64,000 nt of DNA from Sthenelais limicola. Its lineage: Eukaryota; Annelida; Polychaeta; Phyllodocida; Sigalionidae. Every line of letters starts with the position of its first letter. Position 1 is the first letter of the stretch. This document shows positions 13,395 through 22,177 of this stretch, piece after piece. Below the pieces are notes generated by a model. The model saw nothing but the letters and a program-made list of their open reading frames with translations. It was not told the origin of the DNA and did not search any database. Position numbers and translations under genes: made by a program. Where the stretch lies: assembly GCA_942159475.1 (NCBI GenBank), contig OW804094.1, forward strand, positions 132,976,755 through 133,040,754, read 5' to 3'.

Positions 13395-13981
13395 GATGGC
13401 AGCACTAGTTGCCGTCGAGGTAACTCCCTGAGAGTTGGCGCAGGCGCCCCAGACCCACAGGGTCAGGACAAGGTAGGAGAGGGGTTCCACCCATATCGCA
13501 TTTAACTTTTTAAAAACACATGTGATGAACAGTTCCAGACCCGGATTCAGACTCCCCCTCCTATAACCCTACTGCTCATACAAGGCCGTTGTCCACAGAG
13601 CTGTAGAATAAACGATTTTGGCCACTTTTCACCACTACGCATGGGTTGGCCCTACTCATATCACTAGCAAAGTTTAGCCTCTCTGCTACTACCAATTCCG
13701 TAGCTCAGCGGCTAGAGCACTGGACTATAGGGGAGAAGGTTGATGGCTCGAGCCTCGGTCAATTCTCAGTGTTTCATTTTTAAACTTTGGGTCGCGTAGA
13801 TGCTATGTCATTCTACGCAACAGGGACGGCGGGTGGGTTTGATGATTTTTGGTGATGGGAAAGGCAGGAGAAACAAAATATCCATATAAAGCTTTAACCT
13901 GTGCCAACAATAATACAAAAACGGCCTAAACACGTCTAAAATTACATTCGCAAGGCGCCGACTAGCAGCTGCCACTCACTG
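13395..13981 (+). mobile_element. non-autonomous TIR element with internal tRNA-like box, copy 1
   Basis: About 590 bp, homologous to the inverted copy at 15320-15943. The left end reads GGCAGCACTAGTTGCCGTCG and the right end, reverse-complemented, begins GAGTGGCAGCTGCTAGT, so the ends form imperfect inverted repeats. The right half, from the tRNA-like box through GTAGATGCTATGTCA, TGTGCCAACAATAA and CATTCGCAAGGCGCC, matches the other copy closely. The left half matches only over the first 30 bp. No long ORF lies inside. TIR ends suggest a DNA-transposon derivative, while the internal box suggests a SINE component. Which mechanism moved it is unresolved. Confidence 0.6.
13694..13765 (+). repeat. 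tRNA-like pol III promoter sequence inside element copy 1
   Basis: TAGCTCAGCGG fits the A box and GGCTCGAGCCTCG fits a B box, spaced about 45 bp apart with a CTGGACTATAGGGG anticodon-arm-like segment between. There is no acceptor-stem pairing. The same box occurs at the matching place in the inverted copy. Confidence 0.55.
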
Positions 13982-14416
13982 GACCACTAGCGACCACCCC
14001 GCCCTCTGAGAAGAGGCGGATTGCCACGGAACTAAAAATTGAAGCTGTCGCAGGATATCTCGGTCATTTCCCAGTTATGTCCTGGTCATATGTCTTGACC
14101 AGTTCACCAACTTTAACTACACGTACGGCAAACTCGTTGGTGTCAATCGAAAGCTATAATCGTATAATACATTTTCTATTGGAGGAATACATACGTTTAT
14201 GGTACACGAACATCAGGATCAGCACTTCTTTTGGCCTATGGCTATGAACCATTCAAACTTGAGTGCTGTTTGCACACGACACCACGCCACACTCCCGCAG
14301 GCACAGGCATACAGGCCCCCGTAGGCACAACGCCAGTGGCGGCTGTGTGTATGGGACACCAGGTAGGGGGGGGGGGGAGAGGAGGGGGGGTGATAACAAA
14401 CATAATTTAACTAAAC

Positions 14417-14930
14417 TAACCCTGCAAAACGCTCCCTATACTTCCTATCCTTGTGCGGGTCATTTTCTGGACTCTCCCACGACCACCGCTTCTGTAAGAA
14501 GCTTGCCAACGGCAGAATCCTAAGAAAAAGAGCAGTTGTACCGGTTATCACGGTTAAACGCCTATATACCTAGAACGACATTTATAGCTGTCTCTGCCCA
14601 CCAAATACATGCTTATTGAGCTTATTCTCCATTCTCACTCCTACCGTATATTAGTAAGCAACGATATTAGCTAGTGATTACTGGAACAATATTGTCTATA
14701 TACAACGATAGGGTCAGGTATAGCTCGAAAGATCCCCTCTGGAAGATTCGAATCGACGGCCATTGCCGCGAAATATATCAACAAGCGCCGAAAATGGTGT
14801 CTCCCAATACCGCCGCAAGCGCCTCTGCATACGCACCCCCAGCTGGCTGTACACATGCCTCGCACAGGTGTGAGGCATGTGTATTATTAAACACCAAAAC
14901 AAAAGCATAGGAGGGGAGGCCGAGGGGCAG

Positions 14931-14968
<38 letters not shown>

Positions 14969-15066
14969 GGAGGGCAGCATTGAAAAGGAGAAAAAAGATT
15001 CCATACTTATATAATACAAGTACATAGCCTAAGAAACCACACCAAAATTAATCTAGCGGTAATACT
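14417..15066 (+). repeat. long direct repeat, copy 2 (partner 11143-11690)
   Basis: Same block order as copy 1, with nearly identical sequence at about 14640-14697. It is longer mainly because of a 35-nt G run and a GCACAGGTGTGAGGC region. The G run is unique to this copy, so it probably expanded after duplication. Confidence 0.75.
14933..14967 (+). repeat. 35-nt G homopolymer
   Basis: An uninterrupted run of G, flanked by G-rich sequence. It is a strong G-quadruplex candidate on the plus strand and a likely site of length error in any assembly. Confidence 0.85.
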
Positions 15067-15319
15067 CTGGATGGTGCCAGTGGTCTGAAGGAGATGTAAA
15101 GCCATGCCCTCTTGCTTATCTCACAAACAACAAGTGGCTAGCGTGCAGAGCGTCCTTTCCATGCAAGGGAAATGCTGTAATTCTTTGTTAAACATCAGTT
15201 TTCCCTTCTATTAATTAAAGGGAGTTAAATCTATTTAAGTGACTGATACATTCTGCAATGAATTTCATGAGTATATTTAGAAAACCAAACTGTTGGGAAG
15301 AAGCAGGAAAGTATTTTGT

Positions 15320-15943
15320 CCAGGTGTCCAGGGAGTGGCGGCTGCTAGTAGGCGCCTTGCGAATGTGATGTAGATATGTTTATGCTGTTGTTGTGTTATT
15401 GTTGGCACAGTTAAAACATTATATGGATATATTGTTTTTCTATATTACCTGCCTTCCCCCTTACCTTAAACAATGCCAACCCACCCACTGTCCCCTGCCG
15501 CGTAGACTGACATAGCATCTACACACCCCAGAGATAAAAAATAAAGCTGGGAGACCTGGCCAAGGCTCAAGCTTGCAACCCTCCGCTCTGTAGCGAGTGC
15601 TCTAACTGCTGAGCTAGGATGTTTGGACGGGAAGGCAAGGCTTAATTCTGCTAGAGTTATAAGAACAGCTGATGCTTGCAGAGTGGACATAAAGTGAAAG
15701 ACGGAGTGGCAGAACTTGTTTGTTGTACAATTGTGAGCAAAGTGACTCTAAACTATTATCAAGCTTTTGGTTGGGGGAGGCGGAATCGGGGACAGGAAAT
15801 TTTCGTCACCGTAGGCTTTTTCCAAAAAAGAGGCAATAATCCTGGAAGCCTGTAATGTCCTTGCCCCCAACTCTAAAAGCAGAGTGCGACTGAGCAATTC
15901 TCTGGAGAGTTACCTCGACGGCAACTAGGTGCCGCCACCTGGG
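15320..15943 (-). mobile_element. non-autonomous TIR element with internal tRNA-like box, copy 2 (inverted)
   Basis: In minus orientation it starts CCAGGTGGCGGCACCTAG and ends with the reverse complement of CCAGGTGTCC...GGCGGCTGCTAG, so imperfect terminal inverted repeats are visible. Its right half aligns with copy 1. Its left half diverges after about 30 bp and includes unrelated sequence. Copies 1 and 2 lie about 1.3 kb apart in opposite orientation and could pair as a large hairpin. Confidence 0.6.
15553..15622 (-). repeat. tRNA-like pol III promoter sequence inside element copy 2
   Basis: In minus orientation CTAGCTCAGCAGTTAGAGCA (A box), CGCTACAGAGCGG and GCTTGAGCCTTGG (B box) follow tRNA order and spacing. 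This corresponds to the box in copy 1. Confidence 0.55.
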
Positions 15944-16037
15944 TCGCAAGTATGACCAGGCATTTGTTTTGTGAGTCAAAATTCTGGGCATGCCCAGAAA
16001 TTTGGATTTAAATAGCTATTGGCATAAGCCAGCACTG

Positions 16038-16108
16038 CTTAAGGCACTGTGGTCCGAAGGTAGCATACTCACCTTGAAAACAGGAGACCTGGGTTCGACT
16101 GCGACTGC
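16038..16108 (+). repeat. tRNA-derived sequence
   Basis: TGGTCCGAAGGTAGCATACT is A-box-like, and GACCTGGGTTCGACTGC contains a near-canonical B box (GGTTCGANNGC). An ACCTTGAAAACAGGAG segment sits where the anticodon arm belongs. The acceptor stem does not pair, so this is probably a tRNA-derived SINE head. It is distinct from the TIR-element boxes. Confidence 0.5.
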
Positions 16109-16782
16109 CATTGTGGTTTTTCATGACGATCCTCGTGCACATGTGTTAGGCTCGCGAATTTATATACACCTTTCCTATCAGGGATACATTCTCTTTGTAT
16201 GAAGCTAATCCAAATTAATTTGTTTAATATATATATTTTTTAAACAGAAATTCGAATGCCACAATTCCAGATCGTTCACCAAGCCTTAATGATGTGTATT
16301 TATATACATTTGTATTTGTCATATCTTTAACAACAGTAGGCCTACTTTCTAAATGCTGAGAACAATACAATTCCATGTCATTGTTCTCAGGCAACGTATG
16401 AAAACGTCCTTGAAGGATATTGCATTTTTCCATGTGAACTATAATGACTTAATTGGCCTCTCTCTAAATGTAAAAAAAAATAATGTGTGTATTAACTGAT
16501 GTTCAATGTTTAAATTTCGATGAGTTCATATTTTTTTCTAATCGCTTTTCTGTCTAAATGTTGAGAGTATCACAATGTGAAATGCTTTAGACAGTAACAT
16601 TATTTTTTTAACGGTTTATGGGCAAAATCACAACAGACTGATAATGTATAAATAAAGCTTGTCTGGAATTATGATACTAAATTCCTGGTGAGCAAAGCAC
16701 GAGTAGAGAGCAGGCACTGGTTTGTGTTGTTCCGAATTGTAGATGAACTGAACATAAAGCCGCACTCAAAAGTTTATAAATT

Positions 16783-16854
16783 TTTATTGTTGAGTCTTCA
16801 TCAAAATATCATAGATCTCTTTTCATGGGTAAACCATTAATTACTCGTTTTATT
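16783..16854 (-). terminator. candidate polyadenylation signals for the isomerase gene
   Basis: Two AATAAA hexamers on the minus strand (plus-strand TTTATT at 16783-16788 and 16849-16854) lie about 750-810 nt downstream of the isomerase stop. GT-rich sequence follows the distal one. No closer canonical hexamer was noticed. Confidence 0.3.
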
Positions 16855-17594
16855 TGAGCTAGGTACCGGTAACACATTTCAAATATACATAAAATACGAC
16901 AATACTGGAAGTACCTGTGGTGAACATGAACATACACCAGCTTAATACGTGTCACTTGATACATTTCGGCAGATGCAATGATATCAACAAACCAATATTT
17001 ATCCAGTAACGAGTTAAAGGATTTTGTAAGCATACACTTGTAGAAAAGGTTTGAGGAATGTCTTGTTTTAAAAGAAACACATTTGATCTGTGATTGCTTG
17101 CCCGTTTTATATACTATGAATTGATATTATCAACATTATCTAAAAATAACAAATCTCATTATGAGATGTGAAGTAGCTCACATGTATAGCCTCTAAGGCT
17201 TTTTACACGAATATTTATACTTCCATAGTTGGCATTTACCGAATTAAGGGAGGATAATCTACCAAGTACAAATAAGAAAGACGCAGGCATAGAGTAGATC
17301 TTCACAAAATCTCAATGTCAAATTAGAAGTGGTTATTATCAGTCGCATGATTAAAACTGTAAATTTATACAATCAGTTTCCCGAACTGAGTTCTAATTCA
17401 AAATCCTCCTTGATTGTTGCCCGAAACGTCGGCGCCCCAATAAAGCAAACCAAACTAAACCCCACATGTCCTGTTCCTCCCTTATTTTGGGTTGATTGCC
17501 CAACATCAGATTCTGATAATCAAAAGTTTGTTCACGATGTGGAATATACTCAACAATTAACATTGGGGCCCAATACCCCTATATTTTATGCATA

Positions 17595-17883
17595 TCACAT
17601 TTTCGATAACTTTAGAGCACCCCCATAATTAAGGAGTTCTCTCTTAACCGGCGTACCTGTAGGTTTGAGTACTGCTTCATACAAATTCTCCTTATGAACG
17701 CGTAAATTGTTTCTCTCTATCGGACCATGTGTTAGTAGATCGTTGGCCATCTTTATAGCCGAATTCAACAACATTTTCTCTTCACATATAAGGCTGGTGA
17801 TTCCAAGTCGTTGGGTATCAGTCGCTGTAAGACGTTTACCAAGGACGGCAGCTTCAGTAAAAGCTACTTGACCTAGTTTTTGC
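17595..17883 (-). CDS. isomerase exon 4 with stop and SKM end
   Basis: Acceptor ATTTTCCAG|G. A continuous frame of 95 residues and TGA at 17595-17597. Encodes the C-terminal crotonase helices (AFTEAAVLGKRLTATDTQRL) and ends LSKM. Confidence 0.85.
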
Positions 17884-20370
17884 CTGGAAAATAGTTAATA
17901 TAATTTGACGAATGAACTTGAGTGTAATAGAGAAGTCGGCAATTAAAAGTCTAACATGAATGTTTAGGGTCTCTTGACCCCATCGGTTCGGATGAATAGT
18001 TGCTGTTTAAACAGTTGCGGTTTTAAGTTATAATTGTTTTATAGACAGTACTCGAGAACTATGTTCACGTTGATTTAATTTTGATAGACTGACGCTCTAA
18101 AATAATTTGATTTTGTTCAGTGGTCAATACAAGAAATAAGCAAGTCATGATTGGTGAATTAGTTATGGCATTTGGAGTGAGTGAGATTGGTTGCACTACG
18201 CCTTTGAAGGTTATATCAAGGGCGGGAGTCGGAAGTCGATTAGTTTCTGTGTGCCACAAGGCACAAGGATGCAAGACCAGACTTACATTGTTGAATTTGT
18301 CTATATATAAGAAACCCCTAAAGTCTTCTTAAATAAGTAACTACTTTCAGGGGGTTTTTTTCACACAAAAATATTTTTAGTATTTGATAGTTTGCTAGTT
18401 ATATCAGAAATTGATAATTTTCGAGATACCTATTCAATATTACAAATGTAAAGCTCCCATTAATTAAGGAAAAATAGAATTCTAAAGACCATACATACTG
18501 GATAAGCGCTTTGACGGGACCTTGCAATGGAAGTCCGATACGGACCTCATTTATATAAAAGAACCCACGATCCGATCTCATGATCCTCATGTCATGTGCC
18601 AGTGAAAGTATTGCTCCACCAGCTGCAGCATGCCCTATTTGGTTGGAAAAAAAATTCACTGAGAAAAACATGAAGTTAAAACATAAATTGTTGTCCCCAG
18701 CGATTCATAAACCATGAATATGGAACATGGGCATACTTATATAGATATTGAATAAATCTGAAATTGCCCTCCGCAAAAATGTATAATTTACATATTCAAG
18801 AATGCTGCATTTAACATAGAATGCGTGGGAGTAATTTGATGTACATGTATATTAAATTGCATTATCGTACGAGCATTAGCTTGTCTTGGATTAACATTTA
18901 AACATTTCATGAATTGTGCAACGAGTAATTTTTCAATGTTTACATATACCAACCATTTATGCAAGCAATTGTTGGTAATGGGAAGGCCAACACTCTGCTC
19001 ACCAAAGCGATGAAAGACACTAAAAAGTCCATGCTGTCTGATTCTTTCTTCGTCCCCAAATGCAATAGCCAGGGAAGGTCCAAACCGGCAGAATAAAACT
19101 TGCCCACCGATGTCGTGATCAAAACCTTCGCATCAGGGTTCCTGCATTGAAAAGAATGCCATGCACCTACTATTTTCTTAACCAAATGCATTCCGGTACT
19201 CTCGGATCGATATTAAATTGTTAAAGCTGGTATATTATATAAAATAGGGAAAGAGTATGCAGATGAGTCCAACTTCTGGGATATACAGGCTGTGAAATGT
19301 GACTGGTTTGTTGGTCGTCGCTTCACACGAACGGTCACATATCCAGTGATCAACTGTGGCACTGGTCACTATACTTGATCATTTATAAGTACACAGACAT
19401 GGTTGGTTGACAGATATAGAAGACTCTATTGTAAGTGGCGTATATACACGGCAGTGATAGGAAATCATTAGAGGAATTATGAGTTTCGAATTATGATATT
19501 GATATTTAATTTATAATTGATGATGTTGGATTAATTGTTACATAACAATTGATATATTTTCCTTAAATATACTATTACCATCTCTGGTTACATCTTTTAT
19601 TGGTAATGAATCAGTTTGTTTTAAAAATCAATGTTTAAGATAACTATTGGGTGTGTTTCAATTAATCAGACCAATGAAAGCTTGTTTTCACTCAACCCCA
19701 GACGAAGAAACTACATTTATCAAACTAACTAAAATTAGTTGTAATGAATAACACATACCGGTATTCATAATAAGGTCAATACTACAATATACTATATATA
19801 CTATAATAATACACATATATACGGCCAGGAGGAAAATCGCTCATTCAACACACCCATGGTTGCATTCAGGGCCTACCCATCTATAATATCCTACATGATT
19901 GCATACACATCCATCCATCCATTTTTAATATAGGCCTGCATAAATGTCCACACATGCTGACAGCATTATAATATACACTAAACAAGATATAATTATGTAT
20001 ACATATTATATTCCAACTAACATGTGCATATAATTATCTCTTGTGTATTGGCAGAGCGCCATAATCGTAATCTCATCTCGGTATACTACTAGGCCTACCC
20101 TACCTGTCACCCAAGTGCTGCCACCTATAGTTCTAATTCCAAGACCGCTCCACAACTGTTGGACCCTCCCATTAAATACGGTACCTACGCTTCCACCTTA
20201 TCCAGGGCATCGTTGACTCTCTTCAGGAAGGTGTTATTGAATCGGTTCTCTCCACACCTGAAGGTCACGACTGCCACACTGTCATGAAACTTGACGTCAA
20301 CGCTGCCTGCATGGCCATGGCCGTGTATAATGTCATCTGGGCTGGAAGAAGCCATGGTCGATGGTTGCAT
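17595..20370 (-). CDS. enoyl-CoA delta isomerase-like crotonase, peroxisomal type
   Basis: Four exons (20370-20189, 19141-18954, 18634-18499, 17883-17595) join in frame into 264 residues. Enzymes of this type move the double bond of 3-enoyl-CoA to the 2-trans position, so that unsaturated fatty acids can enter beta-oxidation. Visible features are GENRFN near residue 40, the first oxyanion-hole motif FYSAGLDL (76-83), the second, GHAAAGG (124-130), and INEVRIGLPL with Glu153 where the family's catalytic acid lies. The C-terminus is Ser-Lys-Met, a PTS1-like tripeptide. Length and SKM match small plant-like peroxisomal ECIs better than the mitochondrial form, which carries a transit peptide. The first ATG (20370) is in a weak context; the second (20355, ACCATGG) is strong and may be the real start, giving 259 residues. 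Other crotonase activities cannot be excluded. Confidence 0.88.
18499..18634 (-). CDS. isomerase exon 3
   Basis: Acceptor CCAAATAG|GG, donor ATCCA|GTATGT. Encodes HAAAGGAIL and the YINEVRIGLPL segment with the presumed catalytic glutamate. Confidence 0.85.
18954..19141 (-). CDS. isomerase exon 2
   Basis: Acceptor TTTTCAATGCAG|G, donor AATG|GTTGGT (a weaker GTTGGT site, chosen because it restores ING|HAAAGG across the junction). Encodes the KFYSAGLDL oxyanion-hole segment and the helix leading to TIACING. Confidence 0.82.
20189..20370 (-). CDS. isomerase exon 1
   Basis: Encodes residues 1-60 and two bases of codon 61. It ends GAAGC|GTAGGT (phase 2). It carries the His/Gly-rich N-terminus, the first beta strands (VDVKFHDSVAVVTF) and GENRFN. 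Confidence 0.82.
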
Positions 20371-20510
20371 GCACTTGTGCTCCTGTTATATCTGTGCCTC
20401 AGTGAACTTTGTTCTCAACTAGTTTTGTTCCCTGTGGCGCCATCTCTGGATTAAGGCAGACCCAGATTGTAGTGACCTCTGATTATTATTTCACTATACA
20501 TAGATTTCAC

Positions 20511-20518
20511 TGACGTCA
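20511..20518. promoter_or_regulatory. perfect CRE octamer in left TIR
   Basis: TGACGTCA, the palindromic CREB/ATF site, lies 141 bp upstream of the first isomerase ATG. It is part of the MITE terminal repeat. The sequence match is certain; a regulatory role is inference. Confidence 0.45.
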
Positions 20519-20788
20519 CGGCCCTCGCCATGTCTGGGGTCCACTTAGATGCCTATGTATGCTGCGATACTTGAAAATACCGTTTTCTGGCTCTTTTAAC
20601 TTTTACCAGTTTTCATCTGCCTCAATAATATCTTCTTGATAGGTTAGATAACATGCCTTTAGTGTTGTATTACCCAAGTATCTACTCTTGTGAGGTTTAT
20701 CAACTTTGTTTTGATACCCCCGCCATAGGCGGCAAGCGTAGCGATGCCCCGAGACATGGCGGCTACCGTGATACCCCAGCCTACTGGG

Positions 20789-20796
20789 TGACGTCA
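20789..20796. promoter_or_regulatory. perfect CRE octamer in right TIR
   Basis: A second TGACGTCA, 419 bp upstream of the isomerase ATG, supplied by the opposite MITE end. Confidence 0.4.
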
Positions 20797-20871
20797 TGTG
20801 AAATCTATGTATACCAGAGCTCTGACTATATGATATACGGAGGAATGGCCTCTGTCGGTCATATGATATGG

Positions 20872-21120
20872 CCTATATGGGTCAGATTTTCAGAAAATGT
20901 ACAATTGGCCGCTGTACACATTGAGTAAATTAGGCTAAATTAGCCTGCAATATGGTCAATACTAGGTAAAGTCGAGTATATTTGGCATTGCATAGATTAT
21001 AGCAATCTGTTTGGTTAGGTTGAACTGTGTTTTGAACTTTATTTTTGTCTGAAATTCGGGTTATTTGAGAAGATTGATGAAGTTGAATTGTACATTTTCT
21101 GAAAATCTGACCCATATAGG
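20872..21120. mobile_element. fold-back/MITE-like element with perfect 35 bp inverted repeats
   Basis: Arms at 20872-20906 and 21086-21120 are perfect reverse complements over 35 bp (starting CCTATATGGGTCAGATTTTC). They enclose 179 bp without a supported ORF. Complementarity stops sharply on both sides, which favours recent origin or active maintenance. No clear target-site duplication is seen. Confidence 0.65.
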
Positions 21121-21730
21121 GGATCAAGCCTTAGATCTATTAGTTTTACAAATAACATGACAGCCTTGAATTAAAGAACAGTCTTTAAGATTCCTTTTTA
21201 TAGACCTATCCTCTAGGAACTGGTCGTTACTTAATTGGTTTCAGGCGATTTTAAGTCAGTTATCCCTACCACACGTACAGAGCTGAGCAGCACTAACGTT
21301 GTATTATATGCGGTATTTACGAATATCTGCTGTTAAAATTATCCACGGATATGAATTTCACACATTAAAAAGATGTTCCGCATAGGCTACTGAGTTGATC
21401 ATCTAAATTCCGTCTGAAATACTGAGTCAATTTGAATTAATATTTAGTAAGAAAACATTTCTTAGTTCTTACGAAATGGGAAACGATATAATATGATGAA
21501 TATACATACCAATTAAACAACAATTTCCTGTCATTTCAAGAACTTTTATTAATACCTCAAATTTATTACTGGGAATTGTTTTACAAGATGAGTCACATAG
21601 CATTTATTATATCAGATAGAATACATTTATCGTACAGACTATTTCTTGAGGATGGTTTTAAAATCAAAATAGGATTCCAATGCTTGCAGTGCTATATTTC
21701 AGTGAATTTCGTGGTCTCTCCCAGCAGGGA

Positions 21731-22177
21731 TTAAAGCTACAATACCTGCTAATATCTTTCAAAAATTGAAATTTCTATTTTGTAGTCTATTCATATCTGA
21801 AACCACCGAAACCGAGATAGAATATCAAAGGATTTTGGACCTGTTTTCTCTTAGTCATTTTGGTGTACACCCGAACAAATGACACTATTTTCAATAATTA
21901 TGTGTCTCTTCATCTTCCGAAACTTAGGAAATCCTCGACAAAGTTGAAAATGTTAGAATAGCACTGCCTAAAATAGGTATTATCAAGAGTCCAACAAATT
22001 GCACTATTATTAATCCCTTTCATCTCAAATTCCACTGTGGATGTGGAAATTAATGGAAATTTTGAAGAAAAAATCCAGAAATTCATGAAGACAGAAAAAC
22101 ATTCTACAGCGGTACGAACCAAAGAAAGAATTGAGATAAATAGTTTTGGGTCGATTTAGCTGGGAATGCAGCTTTAA
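21731..22177 (+). mobile_element. TTAA-bounded non-autonomous element, copy 1 (partner 61272-62119)
   Basis: It starts TTAAAGCT and ends AGCTTTAA. The right end GGTCGATTTAGCTGGGAATG matches that at 62091-62119. The left ends share CAAAAATTGAAATT about 45 bp in. TTAA termini recall piggyBac-type elements, but no transposase is present and the family is not proven. Confidence 0.55.

Larger units (their letters stand above)
20495..20813. mobile_element. MITE with CRE-containing terminal inverted repeats
   Basis: The 319 bp element begins TATACATAGATTTCAC followed by TGACGTCAC. It ends with the same sequence inverted, with one extra base. Weaker inverted similarity continues inward (CGCCATGTCT-GGGG on both sides), for about 60 bp in all. 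TA at both ends fits a Tc1/mariner-like target. There is no transposase ORF. It lies 125 bp upstream of the isomerase's first ATG, so it falls in the probable promoter region. Confidence 0.7.
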
